Below are positions 18,094 to 26,267 of a stretch of DNA of 64,000 nucleotides, piece after piece (position 1 is the first letter of the stretch; every line of letters starts with the position of its first letter). This DNA comes from Corynebacterium sp. 122RC1 (lineage in GTDB: Bacteria > Actinomycetota > Actinomycetes > Mycobacteriales > Mycobacteriaceae), in the NCBI RefSeq assembly GCF_024580955.1, contig NZ_JANIKD010000003.1:62001-126000 (forward strand). The letters run 5' to 3'. The notes beneath the pieces were generated by a model that was not told where the DNA came from, made no database searches, and was given only the letters and a program-made list of their open reading frames with translations. Position numbers and translations under genes: made by a program.

Positions 18094-18843
18094 GTGAATC
18101 TTCTCAATGATTTTCTGGGTGCCACCCTCTACATCGGCGGCGTTCCCATTCTGTGGCGTGAGATCGTTGGAAATGCCTTCGGTCTTGCCTCCGCAATCGG
18201 CGGTATGAAGCGCGTTGTCTGGGCGTGGCCAGTGGGCATCATCGGAAACGTGCTCCTCTTCACCGTTTTCATGGGTGGACTTTTCCACACTCCACAAAAC
18301 CTCGACCTCTACGGGCAGGCCGGCCGCCAGGTGATGTTCATCATCGTCAGCGTTTACGGCTGGTGGACCTGGTCCCGCGCAAAGCGCCAAGGTTTGAAAG
18401 AGCACGAAGAGCTGGATCCATCCCGCTCCATCGTCTCTGAGCCACACGAAACCGCCGAGGCCGTGCAACCACACTGGGCAACGAACAAGCAGCGTGCGGG
18501 CATGATCGCCTTCGCAATCACCGGCACCATCGTCTTCTCATGGATCTTCTCCGCCCTCGGCTCCTGGGGCCCAGTTGCCGATGCCTGGATTTTCACCGGC
18601 TCCATCCTGGCCACCTACGGCATGGCCAGGGGCTGGACCGAGTTCTGGTTGGTGTGGATTGGTGTGGACATCGTTGGTGTTCCATTGCTGCTCATCGCGG
18701 GCTACTACCCATCCGCAGCGCTGTACATCGTGTACGCCGCGTTTGTGATCTGGGGCTTCATGGTATGGCTTCGGGTTCAGCGCCAGAAGGAGCCCGCACA
18801 GGAAAACCCTGGCCAGTTGGCCAGGGTGGCATCCGGATCCTAG
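18094..18843 (+). CDS. ribM: Riboflavin transporter RibM (PnuC/PnuX family)
   Basis: Facilitator for riboflavin uptake, 249 residues with about seven hydrophobic segments. The family hallmark is the W-rich stretch VSVYGWWTWSRAKR, and a second W-x-x-W pattern occurs in WTEFWLVWIGVDI. The GTG at 18094 is chosen because AAAGGA lies 8 nt upstream; earlier in-frame codons extend into the riboswitch expression platform. The FMN riboswitch makes the riboflavin assignment strong, as for C. glutamicum ribM. Its TAG stop overlaps the stop of the convergent PspC gene within one CTAG. Confidence 0.92.
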   Translation: MNLLNDFLGATLYIGGVPILWREIVGNAFGLASAIGGMKRVVWAWPVGIIGNVLLFTVFMGGLFHTPQNLDLYGQAGRQVMFIIVSVYGWWTWSRAKRQGLKEHEELDPSRSIVSEPHETAEAVQPHWATNKQRAGMIAFAITGTIVFSWIFSALGSWGPVADAWIFTGSILATYGMARGWTEFWLVWIGVDIVGVPLLLIAGYYPSAALYIVYAAFVIWGFMVWLRVQRQKEPAQENPGQLARVASGS

Positions 18844-19091
18844 ATCCCGCGGGGCATCACAAGCCACGCAATAAAGTAGAAAATCGCCTGCGGCCCAGGA
18901 AGCAGGAAGCTTGCCAAAAATGCGATACGCAGCAAGGTGACGTTCCAGCCGTAGGTTTCCGCAAATCCGCCAAGTACACCGGCAACCATTGAATCGGTGG
19001 TGCTGCGGTGCAACCTGCGCTGCAGGAACGGTGTGTTTTGGCCAACTGGCAGGCCGTCGCGGTCATAGGTGGTGCCGGCAAAAGTATTCAC
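18840..19091 (-). CDS. PspC-domain membrane protein
   Basis: 83 residues. A single PspC domain fills the protein: LHRSTTDSMVAGVLGGFAETYGWNVTLLRI, then one long hydrophobic helix pair (FLASFLLPGPQAIFYFIAWLVMP). PspC proteins are small inner-membrane proteins linked to envelope stress. The start is a GTG with AAAGGG 6 nt upstream. It is convergent with ribM, and the two stops share the palindrome CTAG (18840-18843), so no terminator fits between them. No PspA or PspB partner is nearby. Confidence 0.85.
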   Translation of the reverse strand: MNTFAGTTYDRDGLPVGQNTPFLQRRLHRSTTDSMVAGVLGGFAETYGWNVTLLRIAFLASFLLPGPQAIFYFIAWLVMPRGI

Positions 19092-19219
19092 GGGAAGCCC
19101 TTTCTCAGTGGAATTGTTGCTGATGCCACCTATTTTGCGCGCCGAGGGGCGAGGCGCGCATCGGGGTTGTCCCTGAAAAATTCCCTGATATTCGGGGCTA
19201 ACCGACGCAGCCAGCGTCG

Positions 19220-19765
19220 CTACCGCTCAGGGAAGGCTTGCTCGGCGCAGGCTGCGCTCTGAAAGTCAGTTACTGCATCTAGCTTCACTTCGAGCACTTT
19301 GCGAAAAAACTGCTGCAACACCTCAGATTCCTCAGCGCTCATGTGGTCAAAGACGACCTTTCGCACCACTTCCACATGCCCAGGCGCTGCCGCCTCGATG
19401 CGCTTCTGCCCTTCGTCGGTAAGCTGCACATGCACCCCGCGGCCGTCGTGCTCAGCTTTAGCCTTAGTCACCAGCCCGCGGCGTTCCATTCGGGTGATCT
19501 GGTGGGAGGTGCGGGAACGATCCCATTCCAATTGAGCGCAAAGCTCTTTGAGACGCATCGTCTTTTCCGGATGCTCGGAAAGTGCCACCAACACCGCGAA
19601 CTCCGAGGCAGTAATGCCCTCCCCTTGCTGCAGCGTCTCATCCAGGCTGCGGTCGATGCGGTGGATTGAGCGCAGCAACAGGCGCCATAAATCCTGCTCT
19701 TCGGGGTTGAGCCACCTTGGTTCGGTGGAGGAGGCTGCAGGAGAGTTCTCTACAGATGCGGTCAT
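19220..19765 (-). CDS. MarR-family transcriptional regulator
   Basis: 181 residues with a winged helix typical of MarR: ITASEFAVLVALSEHPEKTMRLKELCAQLEWDRSRTSHQITRMERRGLVTKAKAEHDGRGVHVQLT. The helix-turn-helix is about residues 75-105 and the wing DGRGVHV follows. A C-terminal dimerisation helix ends the protein. The ATG at 19765 is chosen; longer in-frame extensions reach into the promoter region and carry no domain. It is divergent from the YceI-family gene, the usual arrangement for a regulator controlling itself and its neighbour. One Cys lies near the C-terminus (SAACAEQ). Confidence 0.9.
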   Translation of the reverse strand: MTASVENSPAASSTEPRWLNPEEQDLWRLLLRSIHRIDRSLDETLQQGEGITASEFAVLVALSEHPEKTMRLKELCAQLEWDRSRTSHQITRMERRGLVTKAKAEHDGRGVHVQLTDEGQKRIEAAAPGHVEVVRKVVFDHMSAEESEVLQQFFRKVLEVKLDAVTDFQSAACAEQAFPER

Positions 19766-20147
19766 TGAGATCACGCAACCTTTCAAATCTGTTGAAGTGT
19801 CCATTATTGCAAGGTAGTTACCCATTTTTCCAAAAGCATCTGTGCTACCGATCAGATGTGCGCCAGGCAGAATCCTGAGCGTTTTTAGCGGCCAGCATTC
19901 TCCGCGACACACCGGTGAGGCCTCGGAAAGCTGCAGGTAAATACCGTGATGAAAATAAATATAGCAAAATAGTTGACACATCACCATGAGGGTGTATTGT
20001 GTTTTGTAGACACGGCAACAAGCCACTGCTTCCCGCTTCCGCCGCATTGCGCGGCGGACCTTGGGCCTTGGGTCTCGGGCCTCGGGCCTTGGGCCTTGGG
20101 CGTGGGGTGTTGTCCGTGAAATATCAACAGACTTCTAAGGAGCAATC
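19766..20147. promoter_or_regulatory. marR-yceI divergent region with promoter and candidate operator
   Basis: 382 bp. On the plus strand TTGACA (19973-19978) and TATTGT (19995-20000), spacer 16, form a good promoter for the yceI gene. The spacer holds an imperfect inverted repeat (ATCACC-ATGA-GGGTGT, 19980-19995) that could bind the MarR protein. The transcribed leader is long (about 140 nt) and includes a 7-bp tandem repeat. RBS AAGGAG precedes yceI. Confidence 0.55.
20060..20101. repeat. 7-bp tandem repeat in the yceI leader
   Basis: Six units of CTTGGGC/CTCGGGC/CTTGGGT in direct tandem (20060-20101), within the predicted 5' leader of the YceI gene and about 45 nt before its start codon. 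Such a repeat can change copy number by slippage. Confidence 0.9.
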
Positions 20148-20687
20148 ATGACTGACTTCACCGGTACCTACGTTCTCGACGCTGCACACTCCGAGATCGG
20201 CTTTGTTACTCGCCACGCTGCTGTGACCAAGGTACGCGGCAAGTTCGACGAGTTCGACGCATCCGTGACCATCGATGGTGCTGCCCCAGCCAACAACAAG
20301 GCTGTTGCAACCATCAAGGCCAACTCCCTGAACACTGGTAACGCTGACCGTGATGCTCACGTTCGCGGCGATGACTTCTTCTCTGTTGAGCAGTTCCCAG
20401 AGATCCACTTCGAGGCCGAGGGCTTTGACTTCCAGGGCCAGGAGGAGTTCGAGGTCGAGGGCAACATCACCATCAAGGGTGTGACCAAGCCAGTTCGCCT
20501 CAATGTTGAGTTCTTGGGCGTTGCTGAGGATCCTTACGGCCAGACCCGCCTTGGCTTCGCGGCTTCCACCAAGATCAACCGCAAGGATTTCGGTATTGAC
20601 TTTAATGCTCCTCTGAAGACCGGCGGCCTGCTGCTGTCTGAGGAGATCAAGATTGAGATTGACGGCTCCGCTGTGAAGCAGGGCTAA
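20148..20687 (+). CDS. YceI-family protein
   Basis: 179 residues, filled by one YceI lipocalin-like beta barrel: GTYVLDAAHSEIGFVTRHAAVTKVRGKF at the start, HVRGDDFFSVEQFPEIHFEAEG in the middle, and GFAASTKINRKDFGIDFN near the end. YceI proteins bind a long polyisoprenoid or similar amphiphile. There is no signal peptide, so this one is probably cytoplasmic, as is common in actinobacteria. Divergent from a MarR regulator and ended by a very strong terminator. The codon choice (many GTT, CTG and AAG codons) suggests high expression. Confidence 0.92.
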   Translation: MTDFTGTYVLDAAHSEIGFVTRHAAVTKVRGKFDEFDASVTIDGAAPANNKAVATIKANSLNTGNADRDAHVRGDDFFSVEQFPEIHFEAEGFDFQGQEEFEVEGNITIKGVTKPVRLNVEFLGVAEDPYGQTRLGFAASTKINRKDFGIDFNAPLKTGGLLLSEEIKIEIDGSAVKQG

Positions 20688-20721
20688 GCTGATCCCCCTT
20701 CAGCAGGTCTAATCTTCCCCT

Positions 20722-20759
20722 GAGAAGGTGGTGAGCAATTCACCACCTTCTCTTTTTTA
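20722..20759 (+). terminator. Intrinsic terminator of the yceI gene
   Basis: Perfect 13-bp arms GAGAAGGTGGTGA (20722-20734) and TCACCACCTTCTC (20740-20752), 5-nt loop, then six T. The T tract also contains the stop codon of the convergent reductase gene (20757-20759). Confidence 0.95.
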
Positions 20760-21323
20760 TGGGCGGGCTACGTTGTAGACGTATTTCACCACACCGTTGG
20801 GGTAGGCCTCATGCTCTACGAGCTCAAGCCACTGGGCGGCGAGGTCCGCCTCAGTAAACAGGCGTTTGCCCGCCCCCAAAAGCACAGGGAATACGAGCAA
20901 GTGGTATCGGTCCACGAGGCCCGCTTCAGCAAGGCTTTTCCCCAGTGTTGCGGAACCGTGCACCAGGATTGGTCCGCCCTCAGTGTGTTCTTTGAGCTCC
21001 CGCACTTCATCGATGCTCCGCAGGATGGTTGCGGGCCAGCCTGCGTCTTGCTTTTCCAAGGTGGTGGATACAACGTAGCGGGGCATGGCGTTGTATTCCG
21101 CAAATTCTTCCATGGTGGGCCAGATTGGTGCGAAGGCTTGGTAACTGTGACGCCCGAGGAGCATTGCACCAGCTTCTTGTTGTTCGCGGCCTTTGATCTC
21201 ATACATCTCGGGGAGGAACTCCACTTGGGTGGTCCATCCGGTGTTGCGGTAGCCGGGTTCACCGCCGGGTGCTTCCATCACTCCGTCTAGGGAGATGAAT
21301 GCCGTCACAATAATTTCACGCAT
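20757..21323 (-). CDS. Dihydrofolate-reductase-like / RibD C-terminal-domain protein
   Basis: 188 residues, a single RibD_C/DHFR fold: MREIIVTAFISLDGVMEAPGG at the N-terminus, GAMLLGRHSYQAFAPIW, PRYVVSTTLEK, and the nucleotide-site segment GGPILVHGSATLGKSLAEAGLVDRYHLLVFPVLLGAGKRLF. These are NADPH-dependent reductases of the YwjB/YyaP group with mostly unknown substrates. It follows the SMC-like ATPase by 15 nt on the same strand and may be the last gene of that block, though no functional link is known. Confidence 0.88.
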   Translation of the reverse strand: MREIIVTAFISLDGVMEAPGGEPGYRNTGWTTQVEFLPEMYEIKGREQQEAGAMLLGRHSYQAFAPIWPTMEEFAEYNAMPRYVVSTTLEKQDAGWPATILRSIDEVRELKEHTEGGPILVHGSATLGKSLAEAGLVDRYHLLVFPVLLGAGKRLFTEADLAAQWLELVEHEAYPNGVVKYVYNVARP

Positions 21324-21338
21324 CGCACAATCCTAGGC

Positions 21339-24005
21339 CTATTCCTGGCGGCTTCCTATTTGCTTCAGGGATTCAATCCCCAAGTCCAGGTTTCTCCGGA
21401 TGGAGTCATATCGCTCAGGCACGCATGTAAGCACGAATACTTGGGTGTGTTCAGCTATTTCCTCAAACAAGCCAGCCATTTTTCTGATACGGCGTTGGTC
21501 AGTGGCTCCAAGGGCGTCATCGATGAACACCGGAACTTGACTCTGGGCTGTGAGTTTGGCAATTGCAAAACGGTTGAGCACAGCCAGCTGTTCTTTAGCA
21601 CCACCGGAGAGTGAATCGAGGGGTAGGCGGATATGGCCTACCTCGCGCTCTTGGAGGGTGAGGGCATCATCCACTTGGAACTCCACCTCGTGGCCATACA
21701 CGGCCCGTGCCAGGCGCTTGAGTTCCTGCACGTAGGGTGCCGCGTATTTCCTGCGGGCTTCGTCTCGATTGTTGCGCAACGTGCTGTGGAGCAGGTGCGC
21801 GGCTGCAGCTCGGCGTTCCACGGCTTCTGCACGCCGGCGAAGTGCGTGGAGGTTTTCTTCGGCCAGCATGAGTGCCTCTGCGGCACCCGCGTTGTTGCGG
21901 ATGTCTTTCTGAAGCTGATCGAGGCGCGCCCCGGCCTCAGCTTCACGGATCTTGGTGTTCTCCAGTTCCTGTGCGATGGCATCGCCCTCAGCACGCAACG
22001 CCGCCAGGTCAAGACCTTGGGCCTTTGCTTTTGCTTCGTGGAGTTCTTCCGTTGCTGTGTTGAGAGCACTGTTGGCAGCTTCGAGTTCTTGTTGGAGCTT
22101 TTCGGTTGGCTGCTCTGCTTCCTTTTGAGCAAGGTCCTTTGCCAGTTGTTGCGCCTGTTCTTCGGCATCATTCGCAAGGGCCTGTGCAGGAAGCAACTCC
22201 AGGCGGGCCCCGCCTTTGAGTGCAAGTTCGAGCGCAGCGGATGCCCCACGATACTCCACACGGGTTTCCCCGAGCTGGGCCTCTACACTGGAAATCTCCG
22301 CTACCAGCTCCTCCACGCCTCGATCCGCACCCAGATCGGGTTGGTTATCTTCTTTTTCCAGACCTTCCCCTTCCAACGCGTCCCGGAGCGCGGCTATGCC
22401 GAACTTCACTTCCTCCTGGCTGCGTCCGGCAAGCAATTGGTTCAGGCTACTTTGGGTGTTCTTGAGCTGGTGAGAAGCCTCTACCCAAGCTGCGTGCTTT
22501 TCTTTGAGTTGTTCCAGCGTGTCCACTTGGCTCTGCTCCAGCAGGCGCTCAAGGCGTGCCCGGGCACGTGTGACGGCCTCCGCTCGATCCCGAGTACTTT
22601 CTCCTGCTTTGAAGATTGCTCGCAGCCCTGCGTGTTCAACAGTGATGTCCTCGACGACCGGTATTTTCACTCCATCTGCATCGACCTGGGTTGCGGCACC
22701 GTCAAGACTTATCTCCAGTGTTTCGCTGCCGTCACCCAGCTCCAGGTGAAGGCTGGCAGCGGCGCTTTTGGCAACTGCCTCCAATGCCTTGAGCTCAGTT
22801 TGCGCTTCTTCTACCTCCGCCAAGGTTGCGCCCGCGATTTCTGGTACGGCCTTCAGTTTCCGAATCGATGCGGTGAGGGCCCCAATTTCCTCTTCTTCCT
22901 GAAGCAAGCGAGCAAGTTCGTCGCGTTGAAGCACCTTTCGCTGCTGGGTCCTTAATCCATCCAGCTTCTGCTGCAACTGCTCTTCACGGGCCAGAAGGCG
23001 GCTTTGTTTTTCCCTCGCCGCTTCCACGGCTTGCTCTTCAGCTTGAGCCTTTTCCGCTAGACCATCAATGCCAGCCAGCATTTGCTGCGCTTTGGCCAAG
23101 GCTTTTTCCACCTGCGCTTGTGCTGCGTTTCGGTCCTCCAAAACACGAGCTGCACGTTCTTGCTGGTGAGAAGCAGATTCCCAGCGGGATTGCGCCAGGG
23201 AAACGCTGTGGTGGAGTTTTTCTGCCAGCTCGATCTCCTGCTGAATCTCGCGTTGGGCCTGCTCGATTTCGGGGATCTTCGCTTGCGCAAGTTCTTGGTC
23301 AGCGATTGCTTGTTCAACCTGTGCAACATTGTGCTGCACATTCTCGTGGTATTGCCGAGCTTGATTGACCGCTTCTTCACCATCAGCCACGGCGTTTCGG
23401 GCTTTGAGAAGGTCCCCTGAGGGTTTGCCCGTGGCGGAGAAGTAATTGCTGTATTCCTTCTGAACTCGTTTCTCAAGCTCGGTCAAGGCTTCGGTTTCCA
23501 GGCTATTTCCTTGCTCACCCTCGGCGGAAAGTACGGTGGTTAATGCGGGAATACCAGCGGCTTCAATTGCGGGTGCGGCCTCGCCTTGGCGCATAAACAG
23601 CGCCTCACTGAGGTCGCTGTCCATGTGAGTGCCAATGATTTCTGCCAGCCGCTGGTCGGCATTGGTGCCTGTGAGCACGCCGCGTTCAGATACTGGAGCT
23701 TCAATGGTGAGTTCATGAATCTTGGACTTGAGCCAGCGCTTATGGATGCTGAGGCAGTATGGTCCGATTTCGAGGGTGAGCGTCACCTCAGGACCTACAT
23801 CTTTCCCGTATGGCTGGGTGGCACGAATCTCTTTCTTGCTGCTGGCAAATGGAGTGTGGAGAACGTGGTGGATCGCCTCCATGATGGTGGATTTGCCTTG
23901 CTCATTTGGGCCGGAGATCATCACCAAGCCGGTGCTTGGGATGTTGTTGATCTCCAAGTGTTCGATTACTCGGAAGTGGGCAATGCTAATACTGCGCAAA
24001 ATCAT
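21339..24005 (-). CDS. SMC/SbcC-like coiled-coil ATPase
   Basis: 888 residues. The N-terminal ABC half carries Walker A GPNEQGKST (residues 32-40). Long Gln/Glu/Ala-rich coiled coils occupy about 190-780. The C-terminal half carries the signature LSGGAKEQLAVLNRF and Walker B VPVFIDDALGATD. It forms a probable complex with the Mre11/SbcD-like nuclease encoded 5 nt upstream, on the pattern of SbcC-SbcD and YhaN-YhaO. I find no CxxC pair in the coiled coil, so the zinc hook of Rad50/SbcC is absent. Its RBS GGAGG overlaps the end of the nuclease gene. Likely role: processing DNA ends or hairpins. Confidence 0.9.
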   Translation of the reverse strand: MILRSISIAHFRVIEHLEINNIPSTGLVMISGPNEQGKSTIMEAIHHVLHTPFASSKKEIRATQPYGKDVGPEVTLTLEIGPYCLSIHKRWLKSKIHELTIEAPVSERGVLTGTNADQRLAEIIGTHMDSDLSEALFMRQGEAAPAIEAAGIPALTTVLSAEGEQGNSLETEALTELEKRVQKEYSNYFSATGKPSGDLLKARNAVADGEEAVNQARQYHENVQHNVAQVEQAIADQELAQAKIPEIEQAQREIQQEIELAEKLHHSVSLAQSRWESASHQQERAARVLEDRNAAQAQVEKALAKAQQMLAGIDGLAEKAQAEEQAVEAAREKQSRLLAREEQLQQKLDGLRTQQRKVLQRDELARLLQEEEEIGALTASIRKLKAVPEIAGATLAEVEEAQTELKALEAVAKSAAASLHLELGDGSETLEISLDGAATQVDADGVKIPVVEDITVEHAGLRAIFKAGESTRDRAEAVTRARARLERLLEQSQVDTLEQLKEKHAAWVEASHQLKNTQSSLNQLLAGRSQEEVKFGIAALRDALEGEGLEKEDNQPDLGADRGVEELVAEISSVEAQLGETRVEYRGASAALELALKGGARLELLPAQALANDAEEQAQQLAKDLAQKEAEQPTEKLQQELEAANSALNTATEELHEAKAKAQGLDLAALRAEGDAIAQELENTKIREAEAGARLDQLQKDIRNNAGAAEALMLAEENLHALRRRAEAVERRAAAAHLLHSTLRNNRDEARRKYAAPYVQELKRLARAVYGHEVEFQVDDALTLQEREVGHIRLPLDSLSGGAKEQLAVLNRFAIAKLTAQSQVPVFIDDALGATDQRRIRKMAGLFEEIAEHTQVFVLTCVPERYDSIRRNLDLGIESLKQIGSRQE

Positions 24006-24010
24006 GGCTC

Positions 24011-25306
24011 TTACCTCCCCGCCTTCTGGGCGCTAACGCTCGCGCCTCCGCCTACAACACCGCCTACGCCCCGTGTTTCCGAACTTATGCCGTAATCAAG
24101 CCCACTGCTGAGCCTAAAGAGCAGGTTGATTGCATCTTTTGCAGTTTCTGCCCCCTTCGCGTCAACCCGCCCAATCATTTCATTGCCGTTTCCGGTCCGC
24201 GCCAGTTCTCGAAGTTGCTCGAGGGTGGTTGCGGCGAATCCACTGAGACCGAATTCTTCGAGTTCTTCCTCGCCGGGTTCGATCATCAAATCCATGAGAC
24301 GCTGGCGTTCGTATAGAGCCGCGAACACCGGACGGAGTTCCTCAATCCCTTCTTGGAGATGCCTCATTGAGCGCAGGTCCAATGAACCGATGAGTGCGTA
24401 CTTCACTACCGTGGTCTCTTTGAATTTGTAGTCTCGGAGCTGTTGTAGGAAGTCTTCAACATCGTTGAAGTGATTAACCTCCGCCACGATGGACTCAAAA
24501 GTCCACTTCCCCACTGGCACCACCTCAACGGAGACAGTGCTGCTTCCGTGAACGCCGCCAACGCGCTTTTCAATCTCCACTACCAGTGCGTTCCCGGACG
24601 CAAACTCACCGCGGCCTCCTTCCCCGAGTTTGTGGAAGTCCGTGGTTTCCGGCGAACCGGAGTACCACACCTTGCCGCTGGTCCCCAGGGCTTGCGTGGA
24701 GTGGGTATCTCCCAATGCAAGGTAGTCAATAACACCTTCCGCGATGCGCTCTTCCACAGCATTGAGGTCAATGAGGGCGGTGTTCGTGGTATCCCCGAAT
24801 CCTTCCACCGCACCGTGGCCTACGGCGATCCTAATGGTGTTTTCCGCCGGCTCAAGGTGCCGGAGCGAGGCCGCCACGAGGTCCTCGCTCGGTACCTTGG
24901 AAAGCAGCGGTGCCCCGACGAGCTCAACATGAGGTGCCGTCTCCACCTGGACCGGGGTGCTGTCAGCCAGCACATGCACTCCCTCGATCTCCTGGGCGCG
25001 ATAAAACACGGAGTCTGCAGTAAGTGGGTCATGGTTTCCGCTCATCAAGTACACCGGCACCGGCAATTGCCTGAGAACCTCGAGAGCACGCCCGGTAGTT
25101 TTTGGGGCGAGCGAGTTGTGTTCAAACACGTCACCGGCAACCACAATGAACGCACAGTCTCGCTCTTTCGCTATCTCACCCAGGCGGCGAACAGCGGCGA
25201 GGCGGTCTGAGGCAAAGCGCTCCTGCGCGCCTTCATCCTCGCCGCTCAAAAACCAGCGGGTCATCCCGAGCTGGAAGTCTGATGTATGCAGGAACCGAAT
25301 GTTCAT
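24011..25306 (-). CDS. Mre11/SbcD-like DNA exonuclease (calcineurin-type phosphoesterase)
   Basis: 431 residues. Metallophosphoesterase motifs in order: FLHTSDFQLGM (motif I, with Gln where SbcD has His), VVAGDVFEHN (II), MSGNHDPLTAD (III), VGHGAVEG (IV) and LALGDTHSTQAL (V). A C-terminal capping region of about 170 residues follows. The Gln in motif I is common in the actinobacterial DNA repair exonuclease subfamily. It probably works with the SMC-like ATPase directly downstream. The ATG at 25306 (AGGAAAG upstream) is preferred to a start 10 codons earlier. Confidence 0.9.
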   Translation of the reverse strand: MNIRFLHTSDFQLGMTRWFLSGEDEGAQERFASDRLAAVRRLGEIAKERDCAFIVVAGDVFEHNSLAPKTTGRALEVLRQLPVPVYLMSGNHDPLTADSVFYRAQEIEGVHVLADSTPVQVETAPHVELVGAPLLSKVPSEDLVAASLRHLEPAENTIRIAVGHGAVEGFGDTTNTALIDLNAVEERIAEGVIDYLALGDTHSTQALGTSGKVWYSGSPETTDFHKLGEGGRGEFASGNALVVEIEKRVGGVHGSSTVSVEVVPVGKWTFESIVAEVNHFNDVEDFLQQLRDYKFKETTVVKYALIGSLDLRSMRHLQEGIEELRPVFAALYERQRLMDLMIEPGEEELEEFGLSGFAATTLEQLRELARTGNGNEMIGRVDAKGAETAKDAINLLFRLSSGLDYGISSETRGVGGVVGGGASVSAQKAGR

Positions 25307-25397
25307 AGTTGCTTTCCTATCATGAGCCCCGGACACATGCTCGCCACCTCAACCCAACAAACCAAACAAATGTTCGAAACGTCGTTGGAAGCCCACA

Positions 25398-26246
25398 TCA
25401 CTCCAAATGCGTCAGCTCGTAGTAGAGATCCTCCAGCTCGGATACGGCGCGCAGCGTGTCCACCGTTGCAAAGCTCACCTCTGCAAGAGCCTTGTGAAGC
25501 AAGTTGAGGTCAGAGTCATCCAGAGCCGGGGCAACCGCGGGATTGGGAAGGTCCGGCAGCGGCTTACCGCGCCAGAACAAGTCCTCACTGCCTTGGGCGT
25601 TTTCCACGCCACGCTGCTGGCCAATCCGCAGCGCCTGTTGCTGCAGCTCAATAAAGTTCAGGCCCCGGAGCTCAAAAATAGCCATGGGGTGCGCAAAGAA
25701 GTAGTCAGCAGCCTTAAGGAACACCGCCACCAGGTGCTTGCAGCAGTACTGAGAATCCGGGCAGTCGCAGCGCAGACCAAACGCCTCGTGTTCCTGCTTC
25801 ACCAGCAGTTCAAGCACGTCCTCGGTGAATTCCCCCTCTTGCATTTTACGCAGCTTCACCGGGGAATCAGCCAACATTTGCCCAATCTGGCCAAGGCGCT
25901 CGGGGCTACGGTACGGGAAGGAAATGGTCACGGTGAAAGGCTCATTTTGGCTACCCGCAACTTCCGCGACGAGCACGCCCTCGCGCACGTCGAAGGCCAC
26001 CACCATCGCGTCACGGTAGTACTCACGCCCGCGGCGGACCCGGCCACCGTCGGTAATCTCCAGCGGATAGGTTCGCAGGATCTCGGGCAACTGGGGCGTG
26101 AGCGTGCGCGCTGAGGTGCGATCCATCGCCCCACCGAGCACCACAACGTCATCCGCTCCAAGGTCTTCGACGTCCCGTTTCGCGCCGAAGTTGTAGTAGA
26201 TCACGTTGTCTTTGTGCACCCCGCGCGGGCGCTTCCGCTCAGTCAT
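25398..26246 (-). CDS. SWIM zinc-finger protein
   Basis: 282 residues. The SWIM motif CxC-x(n)-CxH is at LRCDCPDSQYCCKHLVAVF (about residues 158-176) and binds zinc for DNA or protein contacts. The N-terminal part is rich in Arg/Lys (RKRPRGVHKDN). The ATG at 26246 follows GGAGG by 5 nt. It lies 21 nt after the SNF2 helicase gene; SWIM and SNF2 proteins are encoded side by side in many actinobacteria and probably act as a pair, but their biological task is not established. Confidence 0.9.
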   Translation of the reverse strand: MTERKRPRGVHKDNVIYYNFGAKRDVEDLGADDVVVLGGAMDRTSARTLTPQLPEILRTYPLEITDGGRVRRGREYYRDAMVVAFDVREGVLVAEVAGSQNEPFTVTISFPYRSPERLGQIGQMLADSPVKLRKMQEGEFTEDVLELLVKQEHEAFGLRCDCPDSQYCCKHLVAVFLKAADYFFAHPMAIFELRGLNFIELQQQALRIGQQRGVENAQGSEDLFWRGKPLPDLPNPAVAPALDDSDLNLLHKALAEVSFATVDTLRAVSELEDLYYELTHLE

Positions 26247-26267
26247 GTTGACCTCCAAAAAACACCA

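Noticed and set aside
20060..20101. Heptamer repeats considered as a DnaA-box array or origin
   Set aside because: CTYGGGY does not match the DnaA box TTATCCACA and no replication genes are near.
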